This document shows positions 32,601 through 47,600 of a DNA stretch of 64,000 nt, piece after piece. The translations under genes and the position numbers were made by a program. This DNA is from Mactromeris polynyma (Eukaryota > Mollusca > Bivalvia > Venerida > Mactridae): NCBI GenBank assembly GCA_032209605.1, contig JASFXZ010000045.1, positions 1,178,001 to 1,242,000 of the forward strand. The letters are read 5' to 3'. Below the pieces are notes generated by a model. That model was given only the letters and a program-made list of their open reading frames with translations. It was not told the origin of the DNA and ran no database searches. Within the stretch, counting starts at the first letter, position 1. The number at the start of each line of letters is the position of its first letter.

Positions 32601-35600
32601 AGCAGTGTCTTAATAGTTATAAACACTTCTGGGTAATTCTACCATAAGTGTATATATTATGTCCCATGGATTTCAGAATAAATTACTATTTCATCTTGCA
32701 CGCAAAGTGATTTTTTCAATGATACAAACATTATGAACCTTATAAATATGAAAATATGATAGTTTTTACTAGGGTATGAGCATTTTGTACAATATTGCAT
32801 TGTTTGAGTCGGGCATACATGCCAAAATCACAGTCATGAGTTTTCCAATCAAACGTCGGGTAAGAACCTTCCGTACATTTTCATAACATCCCCACCGTAT
32901 GTCTCGTAGGAAGTTAATGAAATGTTGTAATCTGTGATTGTTAACAGAAACATGCATATGGATGTATCACATAACAAGCCATAGACAAAATATACGTTTA
33001 TAATAGAATTACCCATCTACATGTATGACTATAAAAATAATAAATAAAAAGATTTTAACCTACCTACCCAACTGAATTTGGCTGGGTAGGGTTATGCTAA
33101 ACATTTTTTTAAGAATGGCCTGGGCATACATTGCTCCATTTTTGTCTCTTATTTATATACTTTCCCCAAACAATTACATTCTGCTCAGGCAAAACAAATT
33201 GAACGGACTATACATGTATACTTGAAAATATTGATACCTATCATTGTTTAAGAAACTGCAAGTTCTGTGTATACTTGTTATACATGTTTATTTTAGGGGA
33301 GTGGTATTGGGCAGTTGCATTTTAGTAAATGCTACTCATGTTGACCGACAAAGAAGTCTATATTCCCATTCAGTAAGAATATTTTACAACCTGATATGTT
33401 TACTTCCATTTCAGTGTCTGCCTATTTTGTTACTGGCTTATGGCAGACAAGCCCAGGTGTAAATGCTCCAGGTAAGTTAACTAGAATATTATACAATTAC
33501 AGACCCTGACTTATCAGCTGTTGCACATGATGTGATATGCATAAAAAAACTCATTATTGACCAAGATGATTTGTATTATTGTATAGCAATACTTGAGATA
33601 TTTGTATTTTCGGTCTGTTAATGGCAAGCTGTATTTAGTGAAGTTTGTCAACTTGAACAAAATTGCATCAAATTTTGGAAGTTTGCTTATAAGCCATTTT
33701 CACAAAATTTTAGCATCTGTCACAACTTTCTTTTTACTATATAAAGCATTCATTTTCTGCTGAAATGTTTGCTGTAACCTGACTTATTCACATCTGTTGT
33801 AAAGCAAGTATATGCTACTCATATTTATCACTCTTGTTGACTGCTTCTCTAAGGATTTGCACCTAATTTGAGGATTGTGAAGGTTGCAGATGAATCCTGT
33901 GACATTCTACCTCTTGATCACACCTCCCCTCTGACCTAACTTTCCAAAAGGAAACTGAGATGCAACATTGTGATGTCAAATGTTTTTAATTACTTTTAAC
34001 AGAAGTTGATGGTATTTTCAACATCAGTGTGATCAGAGATGACAAACCTGATGGACGTAAGTGAATTTTCCTTCATTTCAAGTACAAGTAATCTTTTGAG
34101 GAGTACAGTTGAAAACTTATTTATCTGAGTTACACTAGTCTTTGATTAATTGAAATTAATCCATGGTTTTAAGGAATTAATCCTTTCAAAGAGTCAAGAT
34201 TATAAACGAGTACTGATACATGTATAGTTTATTGTATTTTTCTCAAATAATGATAGGCAATATATATTCATGCCCACTCTCTTTGAAGTAAAGGGGAACA
34301 TTTTATATTGTTTGCTCAACATATTGGCCTGTGGGTCAATGGGTTGCCTTACAGTTTGAAATAATTATGAAATTTGTTGTCAAGTTACAATTTGTTTCGC
34401 CCCCTAAATTTTGAGCCGAATTTAAGCCCTCCTCGATAAAAACCCACCATAGTTAATAAACCATAGTTTTCAGCAGATTGTTAACTGGTGCTCAGTGGTG
34501 TATTTCAATTAGACAACAGCTGATTGGGTAATAGTTTTGTTCAGATAACAAATAAACATGAAACAGGGATCTGGTCAGTTTAGATCCACATAGCCAAACA
34601 AATACCTTGCTCTTGTTTCATTCATGATAAAATAATGTCTCCATTATGCTGGTGTTGGGGTTTTGTTGTCCATAGAGTTTATATCTGAGATGCTAACAAT
34701 GTCAGTTGTTTTTCAGAGACATGTGTGGAACATTATTACTGCCCTGAAAATGATACTAGAATGTATTTCTGTGGTTTCGGCTTTTACAATAATGAAACAG
34801 GTAAAGTTGTTTTAATAAGTTGACATAATTTTATATTTCAATAATTGTGAAACAAATTCTTTTAACTTGTATTAATCACTCTCAATGACTGTTTCCTTAG
34901 TTACTAACCAGTACTAGTGCAAAAGTTCGAGATTAAGATGTTTATGATCAAAACCTGCTCACAGTGAGACACAATCTCTTGTCCTTAAAATTAGGAGTTT
35001 ACCCCTCGACCACAATGCCTCCCTTATATTTGAATTCATAAATCTTGCATATTCTTAAAATTGCTCATGTACACGCAGTTAAAATTTGTACTTTCACAAT
35101 ATTTTGTTTTCAGGACCTAAACTTGCAATTTTTTGTGTAAAACTTTGCAATTTTCACTTGCTTGTGCTTTGTATGTAGAATAAAACCTCAATACAAATAC
35201 TACCATTGGGACTATTGAAAACTGGTCTCGCTGATGTGGTCTTAATATTGAGGTTGAATCAAGAACAAAACGGTGAAAAAGGAAAGTGTTCTTAATTTTG
35301 AGGTGGTCTTATAATCAAGATGGTTTGTATGTAGTTAAAAGTGACTTTGTTGCTGGAGTATGTTGTGGAAGAACTGGTTAGTGCTGGTTGGTAACCTAGG
35401 GACACTGATTCAGGTCAACTCTTCTTTTATAGTCCATTGAAAACTTGGAAGTGTATCTATAGGGATTCCAGTGATACATGCCCAAACTATGTTCTTTGAT
35501 AAATATCAACTTTAGAATAAATAAACTAGTATAAGATGTCGTAAAGCACTGGAAGACTGTACCTGAAATACTGTTGAAAAATTTAGTAAAACTTCACAAC

Positions 35601-38600
35601 ACGCTGATATGAATTTCTTTCAGATGGAATCCATCCACATGATTGTCTCCCTTGTCCTGCTGGAAAATATTGTTTTAATGGTGTGTTTGATTGTGAACCT
35701 GGGTATTACTGTCCTGGACAAGGCCTTGGTATACAACCTCAACGCGGGCACTATGCTCCACTTTGTGAGTTTTGCGCAGTTATAGATCTTGAAGTAATGG
35801 TATGTTTTCGAAATTGCAAAAAATGTGATAGTTGTAAAATTTCAAAAACACATCAATATCACATGAACACAGGGCAGAAGATAAAAACGGGGAACTGGAT
35901 TCAAATTTTTTATCAAAGTTAAACTTTTTATACTAATTTAAATCAGTTATTACGAATATACAGTGTTTTTATGCCACGGCCGTGAAGCCGCATAAAGTGT
36001 TCCCCTTGTTTGTCCGAAAAATTGCTTTCTGATCGGTAACTCTTGACAGGATGGATGGATTAAACTCATATTGGGCATATATAGATAATGAAAAACAGGT
36101 GAAGTTAGATTTCGGTTACAATTCACCAATCTATAGAGGAGTTATGGCCCTTCTTGACTTAAATTATTGGTTTCCTATCAGTAATGCTTGAAAAGCTCAT
36201 AGTGGAGCCATTGGACATATGATTTAGTTTGACAAATGTCTTAATTTTTGTAAAGAAATGTGAATTAACCACTACTTATCTTACAATAAGCTTTTCTTTC
36301 TTGTAAATGGCATTTTCAATGACAATAGAGGACAAAAGCATACCATTTAAGCGGGGGATTGGTACACGTAAACAGCCCCAAAATGGCTAAATAAATGCAC
36401 CAGAGTGCTTTATAAAGATGTCTACAAGAGAAAAAGAAAAGATTTCCCTTTTCCACAGTGCCATATAAAAGTAGACAATCGAAGCAGAAACTGATGGTAA
36501 ATTTAAAAAAATAGCTTTATGGACAATTTGTATTTTACTATTGTCCGTATACATAGTCGATAAATAGTTATCTTCAAGTGGATGCAATTCTTTGCGTGTA
36601 GTCGATAAATAGTTATCTTCAAGTGGATGCAATTCTTTGCGTGTAGTTGGTAGCAATGATGATTTAAACATCTATTCACTGCAATACATGGTCAGTTTTA
36701 AGCAGTTTAAATAGTGATCAGATGGTTAGTGTTACTACAAATCTGAGGTTGGTATTACTTATACAGTCATGAAGGTTAGTCTGACAGTCTTAAATCTAGT
36801 GTTATATGTGATTGAATCGAAGTCCTGTTTTTGATGCCATTTCAGCTGGAATGTCACTACCACTGAAATGTCCGGCTGGAACCTATCAGAACATGAGCAA
36901 TGGCTGGGTACCAAACTGGAGTGGAATCACTATGTGTAGTCCATGTCCAGAATACATGTTCTGTGATCAATCTGGTCTGCCTGAACCAGCAGCATTTTGT
37001 CATGAAGGATGGTACTGTGGAATAAATGAGACGTCTCCAAGACCTGTGGGACAATATTGTCAACCAGGAGAGTACTGTGTTAAGGGTATATGAACAATAT
37101 TCAATTTCAATTTGGACCTTTGATTACCAATCACTGTTACATCGAGATGGTCATTAGATTGGAAACAAAATAGAAAATTTTGATCTGTTTACTGTGAGAC
37201 ACTGACTTCAGTAGACTGTCGCTAGTATTATTTTCAGAAGCTGTTTGTCAGATTGCAGGGAAGTTTTAGTCCTTTTTATGGACTGACAGAGGAACCTAAC
37301 CAATAGTTTTACTAAAAAGTTAAATCTATAATCCATACAATGCCATACATTGTCACCTAAACTGATCACTGCTGGTTTCCTTATTTAGTACAAGGTATAC
37401 TGTTTTACAAATTTCTGAGATTGTGGGGTCAAGGTCACTGAAACTAAGAGAAGAAAAGAAAAACAATTCCTCTCAATAAAATGGGTTTGGATTGTTAGTT
37501 TAAAATGAATCTTGATCTATTTATAGATCACAGTATGACCAAGTTTCCTCTCATGGCTAGTGGGTCAAGGTCACAGGATCTGAAAATTGTCTCAATAATT
37601 TGATATATTAAAATTAAGCTAATATGTTATATTTAGCATATTAATTATGCTTTCTTCAAATAACAAACACAATAACTGACAAGTTTGAATTTCAGCATTT
37701 TTTGTTTTCTGATTGTACCTTCTGTTAAAGAATAACTTACGTTCTATTTATTAGGAAAGAAGAATACCTGTCAAGCGGGCTATTACCAGCCAAAGGAAGC
37801 TATGTCTCTATGTTTTGTTTGTCCAGTAGGTTCATACTGCTCTGAAGCAGGGCTGGTAAATGTATCCGGATTGTGCGAACCAGGCTGGTTCTGTGACTTT
37901 CAAACACTTCAGCCTGCATCTTGCCCTGTTGGATACATGTGTATCAATGGTAAGGCGACAATAAAATATGCAGTTCTGGTATCATGGCTTAATCTATTGT
38001 GGTTGGTAGTTAGGAAAATAATTACCTTTTAGCTTAATTTTTTTTGAAAGTGAATAATGAGAATAATAATAAGAGTAGTGAGAATTGATTGTATGCTTCA
38101 GTTTCCATTTGTAAGAAAATACATCATTGGTTACTGTCAGTGAATAGGCAATACAAATAGTAATTGATTACTTGGAAAAGGTTCTTGAAAAGATCGAGTT
38201 CGGTCTAAACCAGAATCTCCTTGTATCTAATTTCCTGTCAGCTGCATAATCATGTTGTTTTATTATTTTGAGAGCCTTGTAAAAATTGCAGGCTTTCTAG
38301 CAGGCCCTACTGTTCTTATTTCCCCCTACTCCTTTGTAAGGGTCTAACCTTTTCCTACTTTTTCTTTTTTAAAGCCCTACTATTCCTACTTTCTTTGTGA
38401 AAATAATGTAAGTAGAATTAGAAGGTTTTGTTTTAATATCAAATGCATTGCTTATTGAAATGGGTTTAATCTTAATAAGATGCAAGTCCTAGTATTTTTG
38501 TAAGACAAGTTTTCTGCAGTAGTTCTCCAGTGCTTTCAATGATGAAAAGAGTGGCTGGTGCATGTGGACAAGTCAGCGGCACCTACAACGTTCATGTACT

Positions 38601-41600
38601 CAGAGATTTATTTTGTTCGGACCATTACTCTGTCATTTATTGGGGGATTTTCCAATTACTTGGCACAAATGTTCCCCTTGATGAGTGTTGCACAAGACTT
38701 GTGTCCATAGTTCAAAGGTCAAGTCAAATTACATGACACAAATGTTCACCATGATGAGACAATGTGTCAAGGTCAAGGTCACACCTAAAAGGCCAAACAT
38801 CATAAAATGGGGATCTTTTTTTTAACCAGGTTTTTTCAAAAACCAGGTTATTAGAATGGTGATGTCGTTGGGCGGGCGGGCGTCAAACTGGGTGGTTTCC
38901 GGCGAATAACTTGAGTTCTGTTGATCATATTGTAACCAAACTTGGTGTACAGTAAGAACATATGGAGAGCTCGCTTGGGATTGCTTTTGGGTTCGATCCG
39001 ACAAAGGTCAAGGTCACTGTTACTAAAAATAGAAATTTAGTTTCCGGCTAATAACTTGAGTTACATTGATCATATTGACATCAAACTTGGTGTACAGTAA
39101 GAACATGTGGAGAGCTCGCTTGGGATTGCTTTTGGGTTCGGTCCGACAAAGGTCAAGGTCACCATTACTAAAAATAGAAATTTGGTTTCCGGCGAATAAC
39201 TTTAGTTACATTGATCATATTGACATCAAACTTGGTGTATAGTAAGAACATGTGGAAAGCTCGCTTGGGATTGCTTTTGGGTTCGGTCCCACAAAGGTCA
39301 AGGTCACCGTTACTAAAAATAGCAATTTGGTTTCCGGCGAATAATTTGAGTTACATTGATCATATTGACATCAAAATTGGTGTACAGTAAGAACATGTGG
39401 AGAGCTCGCTTGGGATTGCTTTTGGGTTCAGTCCGACAAAGGTCAAGGTCACCATTACTTAAAATAGAAATTTGGTTTCCGGCGAATAACTTTAGTTATA
39501 TTGATCATATTGACATCAAACTTGGTGTATAGTAAGAACATGTGGAGAGCTCGCTTGGGATTGCTTTTGGGTTCGGTCCGACAAAGGTCAAGGTCACCGT
39601 TACTAAAAATAGCAATTTGGTTTCCGGCGAATAACTTGAGTTACATTGATCATATTGACATCAAACTTGGTATACAGTAAGAACATGTGGAGAGCTCGCT
39701 TGGGATTGCTTTTGGGTTTGGTCCAACAAAGGTCAAGGTCACTGTTACTAAAACTAGCAATTTGGTTTCCGGCGAATAACTTGAGTTTCGTTGATCATAT
39801 TGACATCAAACTTGGTGTACAGAAAGAACGTGTGGAGAGCTTGCTTGGGATTGCTTTTGGACCTGTTCTGACGAAGGTCAAGGTCACCATTACTAAAAAT
39901 AGCAGTTTGGTTTCCGGCGAATTACTTGAGTTTCTTTGAACATATTGACATCAAACTTGGTGTACAGTAAGAACATGTGGAGAGCATGCTTGGGATTACT
40001 TTTGGGTTCGGCCTGACAAAGGTCAAGGTCACTGTTACTAAAAATAGAAATTTGGTTCCCGGCGAATAACTTTTGTTTTGTTGATCATATTGACATGAAA
40101 CTTGGTGTATAGTAAGAAAATGTGGAGAGCTTGCTTGGGGTTGCTTTTGGACTCGTTCCGCCAAAGGTCAAGGTCACCATTACTTAAAGTAGCATTTTGG
40201 TTTCCGGCGAATAACTTTAGATTTGTTGGTCATATTGACATCAAACTTGGTGTATAGTAAGAACATGTGGAGAGCTCGCTTGGGATCGCTTTTGGAATCG
40301 TTTTGTCAAAGGTCAAGGTCACCTTTACTAAAAATTGCAATTTGCTCTACGGCTAATAACTAGATTTGTTGGTCATATTGAAATCAAACTTGGTGTATAG
40401 TAAGAACATGTGAAGATCTCGCTTGGGATTGCTTTTTGGTTTGTTCCGTCCAAGGTCACTTAAAATTTAAAAATCAGTTTCCACTTAATATCTTCGCTAT
40501 TCGTGGGTGTATTGACATCAAACTTGTTGTATAGTTGTTCCATATATATATAATATATCTAAGTGGGAGTGTTTGTATGCATGTATCACCTCTGGCACCT
40601 TTGCAGCATTGATGATCATCATGTATTCATTATACAAATAGAGCCTTGGTTACAAATAATTAGGTTTAAAACCTGGTTTGTGGGCATTGCCCATTTCTTG
40701 TTTTAGAATATTATATAGATCCATAATATCTTCATCTCTTGACAATTAGCAGGCTTGACATATTGCCCTAGTTCTAAAAATCCTACTTTTATCCCTACAT
40801 TTTTGTTGTTGGTCGCTTGAAAGCCTCAAGCTGTTATTTTTAGTTAGTTTTATTATGGTCAAAAATATTTTTAAAAATGGTGGTAAATCTATGAAACATC
40901 TGAATCAATGAAAATTGCGTTCAGAAATATGTCTACATGCGAAAAAGAAACTACCTTCACACATTTCCAAATAAAAGTAGAAATATTAAGCTGAAAGGTT
41001 CGACTTTCTAAACTGACAAACTATTTTATCATTTTTATACACATGTTTCTCTTTAGTGGATGCAGTTTATTCATAATATTGGATCGTCATTGATGATTTC
41101 AGCAATTATTCAATGCAATTAATATAAGTTTTTTTATAAATTTAAACAGTGATTTTCAGAACTCTAAGTATGTCTTGAAATTGTCTTAAATAGGTCTGTA
41201 TTGTACATGATGTTTTTGTCTTGAATATACCATTGAAGGCATAAATGCTGGACAAGGTTTGTGCCATTATATGTAAAATAAGTTCTGGTGAAAAGATTCA
41301 TGTTCATTTCAGGTGATAAGGTGATGTGTCCAGCCGGATATTTTCAGCCACAGATGAATCAGACTACTTGTATTATATGTCCTGTTGGGAAATATTGCTA
41401 CAAAGGTAGTACTGCTCCCAGAGGGAATTGTAATCCGCGCGCCTGCGCGGGCAAGGGACATACATACTCGACCCAATGGAACTATGGTAAATATCAGTTA
41501 TTCCTTTTTTGAAAAAAGGGGGTATATATTGTTTTACCCATGTCAGTCGGTAGGTCTCAACGCAGATGCATTTTAACTGGTCTACTGAATTTGCATCCAC

Positions 41601-44600
41601 TTGGGAAGGTCACTTGTGTAATTTAAGGTGGTGGGATTGTAATACAAGTATCTTCAAATTTTGTTACTTTAGTAATTTTTTATTACTAAATATACTAAGC
41701 AAGCATGATGTGAAATATAAGAATTTTCTAACCACAAGTTTTGAAAAAAAAAAATGATTTTGGTTGACTACCAACCCCCCCCCCCCCCCCCCCCATGTTG
41801 CAATATGTATAAAATTTTCTACGAGAGTACTTACAAAAACTACTATAAAATCATCAAATTTTATTATGCTCCCCGTCCCCGAAGGGGGAGGAGTATATAG
41901 TCGCCGCTTCTTCCGTCCGTCCGTCGGTCCCACTTTTCTTGTCCGGACTACTTCTCAGAAACCATTGACTGGAATTCAACAAAACTTCATGGGAAGCTTC
42001 ACTACCAAGAGGAGATGCACATATTATCACACGGTTTTGGTTGGACTATTTTTCATGGAGTTATGGCCCTTTGATTATGCCACATATAGTATATATCGTA
42101 CCATTCTTGTCCGGACTACTTCTCAGAAACTACTGACTGGAATTCAACAAAACTTCATGGGAAGCTTCACTACCAAGAGGAGATGCGCATATTATCACAC
42201 GGTTTTGGTTGGACTATTTTTCATGGAGTTATGGCCCTTTGATTATGCCACATATAGTATATATCGTACCATTCTTGTCCGGACTACTTCTCAGAAACTA
42301 CTGACTGGAATTCAACAAAACTTCATGGGAAGCTTCACTACCAAGAGGAGATGCGCATATTATCACACGGTTTTGGTTGGACTATTTTTCATGGAGTTAT
42401 GGCCCTTTGATTATGCCACATATAGTATATATCGTACCATTCTTGTCCGGACTACTTCTCAGAAACTACTGACTGGAATTCAACAAAACTTCATTGGAAG
42501 CTTCACTATTAAGAGGAGATGCTGATATTTTCACATGGTTTTGGTCAGACTATTTTTCACCGAGTTATGGCCCTTTGATTATGCAACAAAGTACATATAT
42601 CGTACCATTCTTGTTCGGACTAATTCTCAGAAACTTTTGACTGGAATTCAACAGAACTTAATTGGAGGCTTCACTATTAAGAGGAGATGCTCATGTTTTC
42701 ACATGGTTTTGGTCAGACTATTTTTCACCAAGTTATGGCCCTTTGATTATGCATCATAGTACATATTTGGTACCATTCTTGTTTGGACTAGTTCTCAGAA
42801 ACTTTTGACAGGAATTCAACAAAACTTTATGGAAAGCTTAATAACAAAGAGGAGAAGCGCCTATTATGATTGGACTGTTTTTCATAAAGTTATGGCCCTT
42901 TGATTATGCAACATATAGATTAAATATTTTCAGCTATGCAAGATAATCAAAATTACATTCTTTTAATTTTTCAAGTAAGTTTTTGTTGTAGGTAAACGTT
43001 TGTCTACATAGTGTTTATAATATATACATGTATATATTTGATTTCAAATATATTTTCTAGTTTTTATGGCACCTTTCAAGATCACCTCATGTCAGTCCTC
43101 AAACAATAAGCTTTGTTTTTTTAAATATGATAAAAAGTATTGAACAAAAAGGACATTCACTCACTGGTACATCTGTCAACACCATACTAATTTGATCATC
43201 AGCTGATATGGATTTATATCAACTTACAGTCTTTGTTGTAAAGGTACGCATTGCATTGACATGGGCACTTAAATTAATTGTGAATAAAGGCTTCTTATAT
43301 CTGTAGCAAGATTCATTTTTTCATATTTTTTTTCAGTTAGCAGGATTATCCTAGACCAGCATGTAGTTAAATTGTTCACTATCTCAATTTCATTGTACAT
43401 TTTTGTATACCTATTTTCTTGGGAGATCCAGGACATTTCCAGTGCTGCATATAACATTCAGATTGTAACCATCAACAAAGTGAGATTTTCCAATTAGAGT
43501 CTTGTTCGAAGTTATAACCATACTTCGGGGAGCATCCATCGGTTCCACCGATATCCTTGTTTCCTTTTAAAATGAAATGATTTCCAAAATGCCTAAAAGA
43601 TATATTGAATGAAAATAAAATAAATAACAAGTAGAACAGTTGACATAAGATAATTATGTACATGTTTGTATGATCTACATAGTAAAATATTGAGATTTTT
43701 TTCATTTTGCAAAAAATACTACTTCTATTTTCCTAAAAATACATCCTTTCAATGGGAATAAATCAAAATAAATTAGCCCATAATTTTCTAATTACTAAAT
43801 CAATTACTTCAGAGAAGGCGATTCATCAGGAAGAGGGCTTACACCAAGCTCTTCGACCAGTGGCCCATTAGTATTTTGCATTTATGTCAACCATTAAGAG
43901 TACTTTTAAGTGACATTACATATGAATAAATTTGGATCTTGAAATTATATATCCAAACATTATATATTTATCATTCTAACACGATGTTACATTGAGAAAT
44001 AAATCATTAACACTGACAATATATAATCGTGATAAAAATGCTAACATACTCCATTTCCTGCTGGAAAGCATCACGAGCCGCTTGTCGGGCAGAATCTACA
44101 GCAAATGATTCTATGGCCTCCCCAGCACGGCTCCTCCATCATCTTCAAATTTCTGTTGCATATATGCTGGCACATTTCGGGAGTATTAAGCTGTTGTGTT
44201 ATGTTTACATATACATATCTTTAAATGGAATATCAAAAGTTAAGATACAGACAGGTAACTGTCATTGCAAAAAACACCTGCATAGACGGAGAGCATTCTT
44301 GTGAATAACCACAAAACATGTATGAAACTGCATATGTCCAAATATTTAGGGTATGTCCGAAATCAGGTACACTCCTAGCAAAAAATACTAAATAAAGCAT
44401 GTCTAAATGGTTTTATGGAAATGTTATATTACTTTATAATACATACCAGTACCAAGTTTGGTGTTAACATCAAAACATGGCATCCCTTTGGCTTTCTGGG
44501 GATGAAGTTTTCCGTAAGCTACTCGATTTACATGTTGACAATCAGGCGTATAACACGCCAGCCCTCTCTCCACCCATCACGAGAAACGCTTTTCCCAAGT

Positions 44601-47600
44601 TTCAAATGACTATCAATGGCACAATTTACCATTTTGCATGACGATCCATCACATAAACTTGTGTCAGTATAATTGTGATCGATCCTAACGAACTTGGAAT
44701 TTAGCTTACACCACAGATTTTTACTACAAACTTTACAAAACACTCCAGATTTATCTCTAAACCTCATGTTTATGTTGTAGTTGTAGTGCGCTATTTTTAG
44801 CATTACTATGATTCAGGGAATCCCAAAAATGTCACAGTTTATACGAGTTTTTTTTTAAAACGACCGGTATTTTTTACATTTAAATAATTGAATGACACTT
44901 GAAATTCACATATTTAATGAAAACCTGTGCGAAATTAAAATAATAATATTGTTTGTGAAATGTTCCGATTCATGTCGAGTTATTATTTACGAGCTTTGCC
45001 GACATCGCACGATATTTACCAAGGCCATTACACATCCGCTGCCTTAAAGGTCGTATGTCCATATTTTGTGTCTGCTCTATTCTATCATCTCTTGAACCGC
45101 TTGAAGGTTTTAAAAACAATTGGCACAAATGTTGATACGATACCAACACAATGTGCATAGTGCATTCAGGGATACATAAGGGGAAAGAAAAATATGTTTA
45201 ATGTGGAGACAAGTTGTTCTGGAGAAGTCGGTTTCTTAAATAATTGATGTAACAGTAAAGTTTGTGTCCTTTTACAGCAGTTGTTACTGTCTGGAGATGT
45301 TTTAGGAGGTTGGACTGTATTAATAAAATGTATCCCATCCAATTCCTGTTCATAATGACTCACTAAGAAATCGAATTACTTGAAAAATATAGTAGAGGAG
45401 GCATATGTTTTTGTGTAAAAAAAATCTTGTTTATTTTTATTCATGAGCATTCTTATCTAATGCTTCAAAAGTTGTCAATGTGGATATTTTTTATCATTAC
45501 AAATTTTGTTAAATGTAAAAAAGTAGCGTAAGGATTTCATTTTTTTTCCACATATATGCACAATTTGCACTGATTTGTAAGTTACATGCCCAGGTATGTG
45601 ATAAAATTAGCGATGTCAACGGTTAACTGTTCGATCGTCCGGTTATCGGTTACAAAAATTGGTAACCGAGTAGTTGAACAAAAAAATGAGTGCATAACTT
45701 TTACATTTTTAGGCAAATTATGTTGGTCATATACTTTCAATGTTTTATCTGTGCACCCCCTTAGGCGTGAAAATCAATAATGCGATCACTGTTTGACAAG
45801 AGTGTTTATTCTACTAAATGACATAATTGCTTCGTTAATTGCCTATCTGTTGTGATTCACCATACACATAATGACGAAAATTGGTAACCGATTAGTCAAT
45901 AATGCGATCACTGTTTGACAAAAGTGTTTATTCTACTAACCGCAATCTCCCGATTTTCAAAGTAAACATCATGAATTTTTATTAAGGGGTATTTTTTAGT
46001 TCATTCCCGACTGGTTTGCTGAAATTACTCGTCAAACTGATAACCGAAAGTGTAAAATCGATAAACCAGTCCGAAAATCACGTTTTTGGGGTTATATAGA
46101 CTAATCTAATCATGGAATTAAGCGCTTGGTGAAACTGATCAAAATACGATGTGACCTCGCTTGTCATGTTTTTATTCAAGTTTCACACGTTTCTATTGTA
46201 TTCAGATATGACAATTGGCAATAACATTGTCTCTATTAAACGAATGACCCCCAAATTAAGAGTTAATTCGCAGAATATTGCTGTTAAAAGCTTATGATAT
46301 GGATGAAGACATGATATTGACAAAATTTCAGCCACATAAAAAAAATCTCCCGCTTTTCGAGGTGCAATCTCCCGATTTGCCTTCAGAAAAGGTTCACATG
46401 TATGCTTTGCCCGCTGTAACGGACAAACAACAGCTAAAAAAACGGCATTACTCTCAACCGGCGTCTACATACATTTTAATAATTGTGTCTTTTACTCTCC
46501 GACCCGCCCCGCCAAAATGTACGTCCGATAATTGGTTAACCGGTCGGAAGATTGAGCGGTTAACCAGTTAGTAAAATGAACAGTTATTGACATCCCTAGA
46601 TAAAATATCTTATCCCTTCAATTTTCTTGTTTGCAGACTAAATATATTGTCAACCTTTACCTTGGCCTCCTCTTAAAATGGGTGATTTCAGTTGAAAAAA
46701 AATCTGCAGGTTAGTAAAAAGGACCTTATTTGGCATCAGGGTCCATATTCCACTCCATGGGTTAGCTACAATAAGCCCTGCCGAGTTTATGATTACCACA
46801 ATATTTCTGTATGCTCCTTTGTTATGGTGATGTAATAAGATATTTTTCAATGTTGCAGATCGTTTTCATAGATGGTTCGCATTAAATCCAAAATCAACAG
46901 AACTACGGAGAACTGACACATCACGGTATGGTATTCATTTACGTGATAGAGTTACATTCTCAGTGAAATCTAGTGCAAACGTTAGCGTAATTGGATATGA
47001 GGATGGTCTGTTTTTGTACAGAATAAACATTGGCTTGGACAAACAATGCAACTATATGATTGGCTCAGAGGAATACTACCCCAGCGAAAACTTTTCAGCA
47101 TGTGATCTCAGCGCAACACAATATAGGTAGATGAGTTATATAGGGCAAGCTCACCAGAGTAACCCCCTTTTTGGAGACGTAAATTTTCACTGTTGAGTGG
47201 TTGGTTGCGTGAGTGAGGTTAAATTGTAGTGGTGTCACGATATGCTTGAGGAGTACCACGATATATTGCAATACATCAGCAATATATTGTAGTATGTAGA
47301 ACAATATATTGCATCATACCTAAGATACGACTGGGTTTTTCTTGCATAAATAGTTTATTCAACTACAAACGTATTCAAATAAATGACCATGCATAAGTGA
47401 AAACAGAGCAGTTGTCCATTTCATTTCAATAAATGTCAGGTTTTCATGACTAGATGGTAAGAGACGCTACACTAATCAGTCGCCATTCTCATTTCAGATT
47501 TTACTCATGTCAGGTTTTCATGACTAATTTCATGTCATAAATAATTGTATGTTCATTTTCATATCATGGTACAATACAATATGGCTACAAGACTCAATTT

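Noticed and set aside
41764..42525. 253-codon open frame with four 56-residue repeats
   Set aside because: It follows a tandem array whose 168-bp period is a multiple of three and has no signal, domain or splice support; openness is a by-product of the array.
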